Shown here one piece after another: positions 25,275-34,857 of a stretch of DNA of 64,000 bases (position 1 is its first letter; every line of letters starts with the position of its first letter). The DNA comes from Streptomyces sp. CB02414 (GTDB lineage Bacteria > Actinomycetota > Actinomycetes > Streptomycetales > Streptomycetaceae). The stretch spans positions 496,001-560,000 of the forward strand of contig NZ_LIPF01000007.1 in NCBI RefSeq assembly GCF_001905385.1, in the 5' to 3' direction. The translations under genes and the position numbers were made by a program. A model generated the notes under the pieces. That model was not told the origin of the DNA and searched no databases. It saw nothing but the letters and a program-made list of their open reading frames with translations.

Positions 25275-27073
25275 TTCTTGCCCCGGCCCGGCAGGTGCTC
25301 GGCGTACTCGGTGAGCTTCTGGCGTACGCCCTTGGTGGCGATCCCGGTGGCTTCCGGGTCGTGCAGCGCGGCCTTGACGGCCTTCTTGCCCTGCTCCTTC
25401 ATGATGTGCGGCGGGATCGGCGCGATCTCCGCGTCGACCTTGAACTCCAGGACCACGGGCCGGCCGGCGGACAGCGCCTCGTCCCAGGCGTCGCCGACCT
25501 TCTTGGGGTCGGCGCAGACGATGCCCTTGAGGCCGAGGAGTTCGGCGTAGGCGGCGTAGGGGACGTCGGGGATGTCCTGCGAGCCGGGGTACTTGGGGTC
25601 GCCGGCCATGGCGCGCTGCTCCCAGGTGACCTGGTTGAGGTCCTGGTTGTTGAACACGCAGAAAACGAACGGCGCCGGACCCGACAGGCGGTCCAGGTAC
25701 CGCTTGACGGTGATCATCTCGTTCATGCCGTTCATCTGGAACGCCCCGTCACCGACGAAGGCGATCACCGGCCGGTCCGGGTACGCGAACCGCGCGGCGA
25801 TGGCGTACGGGGTGCCGGGGCCCATCGTCGCCAGGGTGCCGGACAGCGAGGCGCGCATGCCCTCGCGGAGCTTGAGGTGCCGGGCCCACCAGTTGGTGCC
25901 CGAGCCGGAGTCGGCCGTGAGGATGGCGTCGTCGGGCAGGCGGGTGGAGAGTTCGGCGGCGACGGCCTGCGGGTTGATGGTCTTGCCGAAGTGCTCGCCG
26001 GCCCAGCGGTCGGCCAGGTCGTGCCACTCCCGCACGTCCTTCTCGATCTTCTCCCGCCAGCCCCGGTCCTTCTTGCGCTGGAGCAGCGGGATCAGGGCCC
26101 GAAGGGTCTCCTTGGAGTCGCCGACGAGGTGGGCGTCCATGGGGTAGCGGATGCCGATCATGCGTCCGTCGATGTCGATCTCGACGCCCCTGGCCTGCCC
26201 CTCCTCGGGCAGCCACTCCGAGTACGGGAAGCTGCTGCCGACCATCAGCAGGGTGTCGCAGCCCTGGATCATCTTGTCGCTGGCCTTGCTGCCCAGCAGA
26301 CCGATGGGTCCGGTGACGTACGGCAGGTCGTCGGGCAGGACCTCGCGGCCGAGCAGCGCCTTGGCGACGCCGGCGCCGAGCAGTTCGGCCACCTCCATGA
26401 CCTCGGCCTCGGCGTTGGCGGCGCCCTGGCCGACCAGCATGGCGACCTTGTCGCCCGCGTTGAGGACGTCGGCGGCCTTGCGCAGCTCGTCGTGGTCGGG
26501 CAGCACCCGGGGGCGGCTCCAGCCGACGCTGGAGAAGACGGAACCGTGCTCCCTGGGCGGGGAGGGCATGGCGTCCTCCTCCTGCACGTCGTTCGGAATG
26601 ATGATCGTGGCGACGCCCCGGGTGGTCAGCGCGGTCTTGAAGGCGCGGTCGATCACGTGCCGGGCCTGGCCCGGGTGCACGACCATCTGGCAGAACTCGG
26701 ACACGTCCGCGAACAGCTGGTCGAGGGCGATCTCCTGCTGGTAGTGGGTGCCCAGCGACAGCCGCTTCTGCTGGCCGACCACGGCGACCACGGGCTGGTG
26801 GTCGAGCTTGGCGTCGTAGAGGCCGTTGAGCAGGTGTACGGCACCCGGGCCGGAGGTGGCGACGCAGCAGCCCACCTCGCCGGTGAACTTCGCGTGCGCG
26901 CAGGCCATGAACGCGGACATCTCCTCGTGCCGGGCCTGGATGAACTCCGGGTCGCCGTCGGCCCGGTCGAACGCGCCGAGCAGACCGTTGATGCCGTCAC
27001 CCGGATAGCCGTACACACGCTGGACGCCCCACTCGGACAGCCGCTGGAGCACATAGTCGGCGACTTGGGTCAT
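25271..27073 (-). CDS. thiamine-dependent pyruvate oxidase/dehydrogenase-like enzyme (PoxB type)
   Basis: A 600-aa ThDP enzyme with the three-domain plan of pyruvate oxidases. The ThDP-activating Glu is in ARHEEMSAFMA (about residue 50). The central domain contains GPIGLLGSKAS, and the Mg/ThDP motif is GDGAFQMNGMNEM followed by NNQDLNQVTWEQ. It likely converts pyruvate to acetate and CO2 with FAD/quinone as in PoxB, or acts on another 2-oxo acid. It is the first gene of a coupled pair with an SDR, divergent from a SigB-family sigma factor. This context suggests general-stress expression. Confidence 0.85.
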   Translation of the reverse strand: MTQVADYVLQRLSEWGVQRVYGYPGDGINGLLGAFDRADGDPEFIQARHEEMSAFMACAHAKFTGEVGCCVATSGPGAVHLLNGLYDAKLDHQPVVAVVGQQKRLSLGTHYQQEIALDQLFADVSEFCQMVVHPGQARHVIDRAFKTALTTRGVATIIIPNDVQEEDAMPSPPREHGSVFSSVGWSRPRVLPDHDELRKAADVLNAGDKVAMLVGQGAANAEAEVMEVAELLGAGVAKALLGREVLPDDLPYVTGPIGLLGSKASDKMIQGCDTLLMVGSSFPYSEWLPEEGQARGVEIDIDGRMIGIRYPMDAHLVGDSKETLRALIPLLQRKKDRGWREKIEKDVREWHDLADRWAGEHFGKTINPQAVAAELSTRLPDDAILTADSGSGTNWWARHLKLREGMRASLSGTLATMGPGTPYAIAARFAYPDRPVIAFVGDGAFQMNGMNEMITVKRYLDRLSGPAPFVFCVFNNQDLNQVTWEQRAMAGDPKYPGSQDIPDVPYAAYAELLGLKGIVCADPKKVGDAWDEALSAGRPVVLEFKVDAEIAPIPPHIMKEQGKKAVKAALHDPEATGIATKGVRQKLTEYAEHLPGRGKK

Positions 27074-27291
27074 GAGGCTCTCCCGGGACGTGGGGGGACA
27101 ACGGTCGGCTTGTGGAGTTGCCTTCCCCGGCCGCTCGTAAACCGGGCGGTACTCACCCGTTCGGCGACGAACCCACCGACGTTTGCATAGGGCAAAGAAG
27201 GGAGGGCACCCGTTGCGCCGTCGGCGGGCACGGAACCCCACGCACGCCCGGGACTTCCGCGCCGTACCCCCTGGACCGGAAAGTGGACCGC

Positions 27292-28110
27292 ATGTCTGTC
27301 GCGATCACCGCCCGTACTCCGCGCCCCTCCCCCGGCACGGTGCGGGAGCCGGACGGGCCGGGCGGCCGGACGCCCGAGGAGGAGCTCGTGCACCGGATGG
27401 CCGCGTGCCCCCGGGGCCGGGAGCGGGAGGAGCTGCGGGAGGCGGCCGTCACGGCCTGCCTGCCGGTCACCCGGCGGATCGCCCGCCGCTACGGCTGTCC
27501 GGACCGCAGCCGTGAGGACCTCGACCAGGTGGCGTGTCTCGGGCTGGTCATGGCGGTGGACCGTTTCGATCCCGGGCTGGGGCACGCCTTCCTGTCCTAC
27601 GCCGTGCCCACGATCGACGGCGAGCTGAAGCGGTATCTGCGGGACTTCACCTGGCAGGTGCACGTGCCGCGGCGGCTGCAGGACAAGCACCGCCGGGTGC
27701 GGCTCGCGCAGGAGGAGATGCGCAGGGCCGGGCGCGCCGACGGCGGGACGGTCCGCGACCTCCAGGCGCTCACCGGCATCGACGAGCAGGAGGTGCGGCT
27801 CGCCCTGCGGGCGGACCGGGCACGCAACCCGCTGTCCGTGGACGAGGCGCGCGGCACCGGCCGGGGCGTCGCCCTCGCGGAGACCATCGGCGGTGACGAC
27901 CCGAGGCTGGAACTGGTCACCGACCTGGTCGCGCTCAGGTCGCTGGTCGCCGAGCTGCCGGCCAGGGAGCGGACCATCCTGCGGCTGTACTTCGGCGACT
28001 GTCTGACCCAGCGGCAGGTGGCGGACGCCGTCGGCATCTCACAGATGCACGTGTCCCGGCTGCTGGCGCGGACCTGCGCCCGTCTGCGGCGCGGGCTGCT
28101 GACGGGCTGA
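27292..28110 (+). CDS. RNA polymerase sigma factor, SigB/SigF family
   Basis: A 272-aa group 3 sigma factor. Region 2 includes EDLDQVACLGLVMAVDRFDP and FLSYAVPTIDGELKRYLRD; region 3 and region 4 follow, with RERTILRLYFGDCLTQRQVA and a helix-turn-helix in QVADAVGISQMHVSRLL. Start ATG 27292 is preceded by GGAAAG. Such factors drive stress and development genes in Streptomyces and are usually held by an anti-sigma factor; none is adjacent. A divergent stress-type operon shares its upstream region. Confidence 0.93.
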   Translation: MSVAITARTPRPSPGTVREPDGPGGRTPEEELVHRMAACPRGREREELREAAVTACLPVTRRIARRYGCPDRSREDLDQVACLGLVMAVDRFDPGLGHAFLSYAVPTIDGELKRYLRDFTWQVHVPRRLQDKHRRVRLAQEEMRRAGRADGGTVRDLQALTGIDEQEVRLALRADRARNPLSVDEARGTGRGVALAETIGGDDPRLELVTDLVALRSLVAELPARERTILRLYFGDCLTQRQVADAVGISQMHVSRLLARTCARLRRGLLTG

Positions 28111-28134
28111 CGGGCGCCCGCACCCGGGCCGCCG

Positions 28135-29193
28135 CTACCGGGGTGGCGGTGCCGTGCTCGCCCGGGTCACCAGCCGGGTCGGCACCAGCGTCGTGCCCCG
28201 CTCCGGGCCGTCCTGGCGCATCTTGCGCATCACCGCCTCGACGCACAGCCGCCCCACCTCGGCGAAGTCCTGGTGGACGGTGGTCAGCGGCGGCAGGAAG
28301 GAACCGGCCTCGGCGATGTCGTCGAAGCCGATGACGCTGACGTCCTCGGGGACGCGCCGCCCTCGCTCGTGCAGGGCGCGCAGCAGGCCGAGAGCCATCT
28401 GGTCGTTGGCCGCGAAGACGGCCGTGCAGTCCGCGCGGGCGGCGAGTCCGAGGCCGGCCCGGTAGCCGGACTCCGCCGACCAGTCGCCCCGCACGAGGGG
28501 CGGCGGGGTACGGCCGGCCTCGGTGAGGGTGCGCCGCCAGGCGTCCGTGCGACGCTGGGCGGCGAAGGAGTCCTCGGGTCCGCCGAGGTGCCAGACGGTG
28601 GCGTGCCCGAGGTCCAGCAGGTGGCGCACGGCGGCGCGGGTGCCGCCGGCCTGGTCGGTGTCGACGACCGTGTAGTGGTCGCCGGCGTCGGAGTCGACCA
28701 CGACGACCTGGACGTGGGGCGGCAGCTGGAGCGTCGCCGCGTCCAGCAGGTGCACCTCCATGATGACGATCACCGCGTCGACCGCGAGTTCCTCCAGCCG
28801 GGAGAAGGCGCCCCGCACCTCGTCCTGGGTGGGGACGGCGACCGGCAGGAGGGTCACCGCGTATCCCTCGCTCGCCGCGGAGGTGGCGATGGCCTCCAGG
28901 GTGCGCACGTTGCCGGTGGTGGCCAGCGAGAAGGTGATGACGCCGATGGTGCGGAACTCGCCGCGCTTGAGCGCGCGGGCCGCGCTGTTGGGCCGGTAGC
29001 CCAGCTCCTTCATGGCCGCCAGCACCTGTCGCCGGGTCTCCTCGGTCACTCCGGCGTAGCCGTTGGAGACGCGGGAGACGGTCTGCGAGGAGACCCCGGC
29101 CAGCCGGGCGACGTCCGCCATGGAGGCTGTGCGTTCCCGCCCGCGCGGGGGACGCGCTGGTGCGCTCGCCGGGACTTCCTCAGCCGTGCTCAC
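28135..29193 (-). CDS. LacI-family repressor of the galactan locus
   Basis: A 352-aa LacI regulator. The DNA-binding head (about 25-75) reads MADVARLAGVSSQTVSRVSN then the hinge GYRPNSAARALK, and the periplasmic-binding-like sugar domain follows. It is divergent from the ABC/GH operon, and two operators with the ATGTTTAC-type half-site lie between. It likely represses until a galacto-oligosaccharide or galactose binds. The inducer is inferred from the neighbouring glycosidases. Confidence 0.93.
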   Translation of the reverse strand: MSTAEEVPASAPARPPRGRERTASMADVARLAGVSSQTVSRVSNGYAGVTEETRRQVLAAMKELGYRPNSAARALKRGEFRTIGVITFSLATTGNVRTLEAIATSAASEGYAVTLLPVAVPTQDEVRGAFSRLEELAVDAVIVIMEVHLLDAATLQLPPHVQVVVVDSDAGDHYTVVDTDQAGGTRAAVRHLLDLGHATVWHLGGPEDSFAAQRRTDAWRRTLTEAGRTPPPLVRGDWSAESGYRAGLGLAARADCTAVFAANDQMALGLLRALHERGRRVPEDVSVIGFDDIAEAGSFLPPLTTVHQDFAEVGRLCVEAVMRKMRQDGPERGTTLVPTRLVTRASTAPPPR

Positions 29194-29286
29194 TCGCCGT
29201 CAGCCGCCTATCTGTCGCTGTCGGGTCCGGGTGCGAAAGGACCCTTGACCGTCGTCATCGGGGCAGTGTAGACATGCCGCCATCAC

Positions 29287-29302
29287 ATGTTTACGTAAAC
29301 AT
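29287..29302. promoter_or_regulatory. LacI operator O1 (perfect palindrome)
   Basis: ATGTTTACGTAAACAT is a perfect 16-bp palindrome with the central CG step typical of LacI-family sites. It lies 94 bp upstream of the repressor start and 81 bp upstream of the first permease gene. Confidence 0.88.
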
Positions 29303-29330
29303 ATCAGCTCGACGCCCTTTCGCGGTGCGC

Positions 29331-29348
29331 GATGTTTACGCAAACATC
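29331..29348. promoter_or_regulatory. LacI operator O2 (near-perfect palindrome)
   Basis: GATGTTTACGCAAACATC matches O1 except one central base (ACGC for ACGT). The centres of O1 and O2 are 45 bp apart, about 4.3 helical turns. O2 lies 35 bp before the permease start. Confidence 0.87.
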
Positions 29349-29382
29349 AGCGGAGTTCAGGACATGGACGAGCGAGGACGAC

Positions 29383-30309
29383 ATGACGACGCTGCAACCA
29401 CCGGCCGCCGCCGCGCCGCGGCCGGCCCCGCCCCGGGCGAGGCGGAACCGCCGCTCCTGGACGGGGTGGGGCTTCCTGGGGCCCTTCGTGGCCGTGTTCG
29501 CCCTGGTGTTCCTCGCGCCGATCGCGTACTCCGTCTACCTCAGCCTCTTCCGTGACCAGCTGATCGGCGGCACCACCTTCGTCGGCCTGGACAACTACAC
29601 GCAGGCGCTGGGGGACGACCGGTTCTGGGCCTCGCTCGGCCGGGTCTCGCTCTTCCTGGCCGTCCAGGTGCCGATCATGCTGGGCATCGCGCTCCTGGTG
29701 GCCCTGGCACTGGACAGCGGACGCCTGTACGGCCGGGACTTCTTCCGCATCTCGATCTTCCTGCCGTACGCCGTGCCCGCCGTGGTGGCCACCCTGATGT
29801 GGGGCTTCATGTACGGCACCCGCTTCGGCCTGGTCGGCGACATCAACAGCGCCTTCGGCGTCTCGCTGCCCGACCCGCTCTCCCCCGACCTGGTACTGGC
29901 CTCCATCGGCAACATCGTGACCTGGGAGTTCGCCGGCTACAACATGCTGATCTTCTACTCGGCGCTGCGCGTGATCCCGCACTCCCTGTACGAGGCCGCA
30001 CAGATCGACGGCGCCGGGCAGCTCCGCGTGATCACCGCGATCAAGCTCCCGGCCATCCGCGGCGCCCTGGTGATCGCGACGATCTTCTCGATCATCGGCA
30101 GCTTCCAGCTCTTCAACGAGCCCAGCATCCTCCAGCCGCTCGCGCCCAACGCCATCACGACCGACTACACGCCGAACTTCTACACGTACTCGCTCTCCTT
30201 CAACGGACAGCAGCACAACTACTCCGCGACGGTCGCCATCGTCATGGGGCTGATCACCATGGTCATCGCCTACGTCGTCCAGCTGCGCGGCATGCGCAAG
30301 GGAGTGTGA
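29383..30309 (+). CDS. sugar ABC transporter permease (MalF type)
   Basis: A 308-aa inner-membrane protein with about six membrane segments. The conserved cytoplasmic coupling loop is EAAQIDGAGQLRVITAIKLP. Start ATG 29383 is preceded by GAGGA; an upstream start at 29332 would lie inside operator O2. It forms the import channel with the next gene and the later binding lipoprotein. No ATPase is present; in Streptomyces such importers share the multitask ATPase MsiK encoded elsewhere. Substrate inferred as galacto-oligosaccharide. Confidence 0.93.
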   Translation: MTTLQPPAAAAPRPAPPRARRNRRSWTGWGFLGPFVAVFALVFLAPIAYSVYLSLFRDQLIGGTTFVGLDNYTQALGDDRFWASLGRVSLFLAVQVPIMLGIALLVALALDSGRLYGRDFFRISIFLPYAVPAVVATLMWGFMYGTRFGLVGDINSAFGVSLPDPLSPDLVLASIGNIVTWEFAGYNMLIFYSALRVIPHSLYEAAQIDGAGQLRVITAIKLPAIRGALVIATIFSIIGSFQLFNEPSILQPLAPNAITTDYTPNFYTYSLSFNGQQHNYSATVAIVMGLITMVIAYVVQLRGMRKGV

Positions 30310-30315
30310 GCAGCG

Positions 30316-31269
30316 ATGACCAGTCCTGTCGTCACCGTCTCCGACCGCGGCGCGGCCAAGCCCTCCGGCACGCCGGGCTTCGCACCGCCCCGGCTGCGCA
30401 CGCCCCGGCGCCGGCACTCCGCCGACAAGCCCCGGCGCAGCGTCCTGCTGACCCTGCTCACCTCACTGGTGCTGCTCTACAGCCTGGTGCCGCTGATCTG
30501 GCTGGCGGTCAGCGCCACCAAGACCCAGGAAGGGCTGTCCCGTTCCTTCGGCCTGTGGTTCGACGGCGACTTCGCGCTGTGGGAGAACATCGGCCAGACG
30601 TTCACCTACGACGACGGCGTCTTCACCCGCTGGCTGCTCAACACCCTGCTGTACGTGGGTCTGGGCGCGGGCGGCGCCACCTTCCTCGCCGTGCTCGGCG
30701 GCTACGCGCTGGCCAAGTTCGACTTCCCGGGCCGCCGGGCCGTCTTCGCCGTGGTCATCGGCGCGGTGGCGGTGCCGGGTACGGCGCTGGCGGTGCCGAC
30801 CTTCCTGATGTTCAGCAAGATGGGGCTCACCAACACCCCTTGGGCGGTGATCATCCCGTCCCTGATCTCCCCGTTCGGCCTGTATCTGATGTGGGTGTTC
30901 GCGAGCGAGGCCATCCCGACCGAGCTGATGGAGGCCGCCCGCATCGACGGCGCCGGCGAGGTGCGCACCTTCTTCCGGGTCGCCTTGCCGCTGCTGGCCC
31001 CGGGCATCGTCACCGTCCTGCTCTTCACCATGGTCGCGACCTGGAACAACTACTTCCTGCCCCTGGTCATGCTCAAGGACCCCGACTGGTATCCGCTGAC
31101 CCTCGGTCTGAACAGCTGGAACGCCCAGGCCGCGACCGCCGGCGGCGAGGCCGTCTTCAACCTGGTCGTCACCGGGTCGCTCATCACCGTCCTGCCGCTG
31201 ATCGCGGCGTTCCTGCTGCTCCAGCGGTACTGGCAGTCCGGACTCGCCGCCGGAAGCGTCAAGGAGTAG
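30316..31269 (+). CDS. sugar ABC transporter permease (MalG type)
   Basis: A 317-aa partner permease with about six membrane segments and the coupling loop EAARIDGAGEVRTFFRVALP. It begins 6 bp after the stop of the MalF-type gene, an arrangement for coupled synthesis. A long proline/arginine-rich N-terminal cytoplasmic stretch (1-40) precedes TM1. It belongs to the galactan operon. Confidence 0.93.
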   Translation: MTSPVVTVSDRGAAKPSGTPGFAPPRLRTPRRRHSADKPRRSVLLTLLTSLVLLYSLVPLIWLAVSATKTQEGLSRSFGLWFDGDFALWENIGQTFTYDDGVFTRWLLNTLLYVGLGAGGATFLAVLGGYALAKFDFPGRRAVFAVVIGAVAVPGTALAVPTFLMFSKMGLTNTPWAVIIPSLISPFGLYLMWVFASEAIPTELMEAARIDGAGEVRTFFRVALPLLAPGIVTVLLFTMVATWNNYFLPLVMLKDPDWYPLTLGLNSWNAQAATAGGEAVFNLVVTGSLITVLPLIAAFLLLQRYWQSGLAAGSVKE

Positions 31270-31346
31270 CCGCTCCCCTGCCCTTCCCCGCCCCGCCAAC
31301 CCTCAACGGTGCCGGTCCCGGCCCACGAAGAAGTGGAAGCTCGCCC

Positions 31347-32687
31347 ATGCACAAGCACTCGCGCCGCCTGCTGCGCGGCATCGGCCTCGTCTGCGCCCTC
31401 GCCCTGGGGGTGACCGCCTGCGGTTCCGACGACGGGGGGTCGAGCCAGAAGGCGGTCTCGCAGGAGGACATCCAGGCCGCCCTGAAGAAGGGCGGCACCA
31501 TCACGGTCTGGGCGTGGGAGCCCACGCTGGAACAGGTGGCCGCCGACTTCGAGAAGAAGTACCCCGGCGTCGAGGTCGACCTCGTCAACGCGGGCACCAA
31601 CGCCGACCAGTACACCGCGCTGCAGAACGCGATATCGGCGAAGAAGGGCGTCCCGGACGTCGCGCAGATCGAGTACTACGCGATGGGCCAGTACGCGCTG
31701 ACGAAGCAGCTCACCGACCTCAAGGGCTTCGGCGCCGACAAGCTCTCCGGCACGTTCTCCCCCGGCCCGTGGAACGGTGTGAAGGCCGGCGGGGACGGCG
31801 TGTACGGCCTGCCGATGGACTCGGGCCCGATGGCGCTGTTCTACAACAAGAAGGTCTTCGACAAGCACGGCATCGAGGTGCCCACCACCTGGACCGAGTA
31901 CCTGGACGCCGCCCGCAAGCTGCACAAGGCGGACCCCAAGGCGTACATCACCGCCGACACCGGCGACGCGGGGTTCGCCACCAGCATGCTCTGGCAGGCC
32001 GGTTCGCGCCCCTACACGGTGAACGGCACCGAGGTGAAGATCGACTTCTCGGACCAGGGCGCGAAGGCGTTCACCGGCACCTGGCAGCAGCTCATCGACG
32101 AGAAGCTGCTCGCCCCGGTCACCAGCTGGACCGACGACTGGTACAAGGGCCTCGGCGACGGCACCATCGCGACCCTGGCCACGGGCGCCTGGATGCCCGC
32201 CAACCTGGCCTCGGGCGTGAAGGACGCCGCCGGTGACTGGCGCGTCGCCCCGCTGCCGCAGTGGACGGCGGGCGCCGGGGCGAGCGCGGAGAACGGCGGC
32301 AGCGCCCTGGCCCTTCCGGAGCTGGGCGGCGACGAGGCGCTGGCGTACGCCTTCGTCGAGTACGCCAACGCCGGGGAGGGCGTGCAGACCCGCCTGGCGA
32401 ACGGCGCCTTCCCGGCGACCACCGCCGACCTGGAGTCCAAGGAGTTCCAGGACACCGCGTTCCCCTACTTCGGCGGCCAGAAGGCCAACAAGATCTTCGC
32501 CGAGTCGGCCGCCAACGTCGCCGACGACTGGTCGTACCTGCCCTACCAGGTGTACGCCAACTCGATCTTCAACGACACCGTCGGCCAGGCCTACGTCTCG
32601 GACACCACGCTGACCGAGGGCCTGAAGTCCTGGCAGGAGGCGTCGGTCGAGTACGGCACCGAGCAGGGCTTCACCGTCGAGAAGTAG
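31347..32687 (+). CDS. sugar-binding lipoprotein of ABC importer
   Basis: A 446-aa family 1 solute-binding protein. A signal peptide ends in lipobox ALGVTAC (Cys about 25), then a Gly/Ser linker. The mature domain begins GGTITVWAWEPTLEQVAADF, typical of this family. It captures oligosaccharide outside the membrane and passes it to the two permeases just upstream. Placed third, before the intracellular beta-galactosidase. Ligand inferred from context. Confidence 0.93.
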   Translation: MHKHSRRLLRGIGLVCALALGVTACGSDDGGSSQKAVSQEDIQAALKKGGTITVWAWEPTLEQVAADFEKKYPGVEVDLVNAGTNADQYTALQNAISAKKGVPDVAQIEYYAMGQYALTKQLTDLKGFGADKLSGTFSPGPWNGVKAGGDGVYGLPMDSGPMALFYNKKVFDKHGIEVPTTWTEYLDAARKLHKADPKAYITADTGDAGFATSMLWQAGSRPYTVNGTEVKIDFSDQGAKAFTGTWQQLIDEKLLAPVTSWTDDWYKGLGDGTIATLATGAWMPANLASGVKDAAGDWRVAPLPQWTAGAGASAENGGSALALPELGGDEALAYAFVEYANAGEGVQTRLANGAFPATTADLESKEFQDTAFPYFGGQKANKIFAESAANVADDWSYLPYQVYANSIFNDTVGQAYVSDTTLTEGLKSWQEASVEYGTEQGFTVEK

Positions 32688-32752
32688 CCGAGTCACAGCC
32701 GAGGAGCAGTCGAGAACTGCTGACGCAACACACCGGAAGGACCTGGACCGCC

Positions 32753-34798
32753 ATGATCTCCACCCTCCTGTCCCGTCTGACCCGCGGGACGGACGGCGCG
32801 CCCGCCCCCCGTCTCGCCTACGGCGCCGACTACAACCCCGAGCAGTGGCCCCGGGAGGTGTGGGAGGAGGACGTACGGCTGATGCGCGAGGCCGGCGTCA
32901 ACGTGGTGTCCGTGGGCATCTTCTCCTGGGCCCGCGTCCAGCCGGGCCCGGACGCCTGGGACTTCGGCTGGCTCGACGACGTCATGGACCTGCTGCACGA
33001 GAACGGCGTCGGCGTCGACCTGGCCACCGCCACCGCGTCCCCACCGCCGTGGCTGACCGCCGCGCACCCGGAGATCCTCCCCGTCACCGACCGGGGCGAG
33101 ACCCTGTGGCCGGGCGCGCGCCAGCACTGGCGCCCGACCTCGCCGGTCTTCCGCGAGCACGCCCTGCGTCTGGTCCGCGAAATGGCGGCGCGCTACGCCG
33201 GTCACCCGGCCCTGGTCGCCTGGCACGTCAACAACGAGCTGGGCTGCCACAACGTGTACGACTACTCCGACGACGCGGCCCGCGCCTTCCGCGACTGGCT
33301 GCGCGGACGGTACGCCACCCTGGACGCCCTCAACGACGCCTGGGGCACGGCGTTCTGGTCCCAGCGCTACAGCGACTGGGAGCAGATCCTGCCGCCGCGG
33401 CTGGCGGCCTCCCACCCGAACCCCACCCAGCAGCTGGACTTCAAACGCTTCTCGTCCGACGCCCTCAAGGACCATCTGCGGGCGGAGCGCGAGGTCCTGC
33501 GGGAGCTGACGCCCGACGTCCCCGTCACCACCAACTTCATGGTGATGCCGGGCACCAAGGGCATGAACTACGCGGACTGGGCGGCCGAGGTGGACTTCGT
33601 CGCCAACGACCACTACGTCGTGCCGGGCCCCCGGGACCGTGACGAGCTGTCCTTCTCGGCCAACCTCACCAGCGGGATCGCGGGCGGCCGGCCCTGGTTC
33701 CTGATGGAGCACTCCACCAGCGCCGTGAACTGGCAGCCCGTCAACCTGGCCAAGCGGCCGGGCGAGCTGGCCCGGGACTCGCTGACGCACGTGGCGCACG
33801 GTGCGGACGCGGTCTGCTTCTTCCAGTGGCGCCAGTCGGCGGCGGGCGCCGAGAAGTACCACTCGGCGATGGTCCCGCACGCCGGCGCCGACAGCGACCT
33901 GTTCCGCGCGGTCTCCGCGCTCGGCGACACGCTGAAGACGCTGGCGCCGGTCGCCGGGAGCGAGCGGGAGCCCGCCGAGGTCGGCATCCTCTTCGACTGG
34001 GAGTCCTGGTGGGCGAGCGAGCAGGACTCGCACCCCACCTCGCTGCTCGACTACCACCGGGAGGCGCTGGACTGGTACTCGGCGCTGCTCTCCCTCGGCA
34101 TCCGTGCCGACGTGGTCCCCACCGGCGCCGACCTGAGCCGCCACCGGGTGGTGATCGCCCCGGTGCTGCACCTGGTCCCGGCCGAGCTGGCCAAGGACCT
34201 CACCCGGTACGCCGAGCAGGGCGGGCACCTGGTCACCACGTACTTCTCCGGCATCGTGGACGAGAACGACCACGTCTGGCTGGGCGGTTACCCGGGCGCC
34301 CTGCGCGACCTGCTCGGCATCCGCGTCGAGGAGTTCGGTCCGCTGCCCGCCGGGCGGACGGTGGAGCTGGACGGCGCGGGCACCGGGAGCCTGTGGACCG
34401 ACCAGATCACCGTGACCGCGCCGGAGACCGAGGTCCTGGCCCGCTACCGCACGGGCACGCACGCGGGCCGCCCGGCCGTCACCCGGCGCCCGACGGGCGG
34501 CGGATCGGCCGCCTACGTCTCCACCCGGCTCGGCGCCGAGGGGCTGGCGGCGCTGCTGCCGCGGCTGCTGGAGCCGGCCGGCGTGACGAGCGACCTGCCC
34601 GCCGAGGTGCACGGCCGGGTGGAGGCCACCGTGCGCCGCGGCCCCGGCGGACGGTTCCTGTTCCTGGTCAACCGGACCGACGAGCCGGTCACCGTCCCCG
34701 GGCTCGCCGGAGAGGTCCTGGTGGGCGGCACCGGCGGCGAGGGCGCCGTCGTCCTCGCGGGCCGGGGCGTCGCCGTCCTGCGCACGCCCACCGGCTGA
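32753..34798 (+). CDS. beta-galactosidase, glycoside hydrolase family 42
   Basis: A 681-aa cytoplasmic GH42 enzyme that releases galactose from imported galacto-oligosaccharides. The TIM barrel begins LAYGADYNPEQWP; acid/base Glu162 is in HVNNELGCHN and nucleophile Glu319 in FLMEHSTS. A glutamine-amidotransferase-like trimerisation domain and a small beta domain complete the family plan. No signal peptide is present. GGAAGG lies about 13 bp before the ATG. It is the last gene before a strong hairpin, so the secreted enzyme downstream may be expressed separately or by readthrough. Confidence 0.95.
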   Translation: MISTLLSRLTRGTDGAPAPRLAYGADYNPEQWPREVWEEDVRLMREAGVNVVSVGIFSWARVQPGPDAWDFGWLDDVMDLLHENGVGVDLATATASPPPWLTAAHPEILPVTDRGETLWPGARQHWRPTSPVFREHALRLVREMAARYAGHPALVAWHVNNELGCHNVYDYSDDAARAFRDWLRGRYATLDALNDAWGTAFWSQRYSDWEQILPPRLAASHPNPTQQLDFKRFSSDALKDHLRAEREVLRELTPDVPVTTNFMVMPGTKGMNYADWAAEVDFVANDHYVVPGPRDRDELSFSANLTSGIAGGRPWFLMEHSTSAVNWQPVNLAKRPGELARDSLTHVAHGADAVCFFQWRQSAAGAEKYHSAMVPHAGADSDLFRAVSALGDTLKTLAPVAGSEREPAEVGILFDWESWWASEQDSHPTSLLDYHREALDWYSALLSLGIRADVVPTGADLSRHRVVIAPVLHLVPAELAKDLTRYAEQGGHLVTTYFSGIVDENDHVWLGGYPGALRDLLGIRVEEFGPLPAGRTVELDGAGTGSLWTDQITVTAPETEVLARYRTGTHAGRPAVTRRPTGGGSAAYVSTRLGAEGLAALLPRLLEPAGVTSDLPAEVHGRVEATVRRGPGGRFLFLVNRTDEPVTVPGLAGEVLVGGTGGEGAVVLAGRGVAVLRTPTG

Positions 34799-34828
34799 GC
34801 GCGCCTCCCGTACCACCCCACCCCGTCT

Positions 34829-34857
34829 CCCCGGAGCGGCGCACCGCCGCTCCGGGG
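34829..34857. terminator. hairpin between GH42 and GH30 genes
   Basis: CCCCGGAGCGGC pairs with GCCGCTCCGGGG around a 5-nt loop, 31 bp after the beta-galactosidase stop and 73 bp before the GH30 start. It could terminate the importer/GH42 transcript or attenuate transcription into the GH30 gene. Confidence 0.8.

Noticed and set aside
27181..27206. SigB-type promoter GTTT-N15-GGGAGG upstream of the sigma factor
   Set aside because: The -10 part deviates from GGGTA(C/T) in two or more positions, so evidence is too weak.
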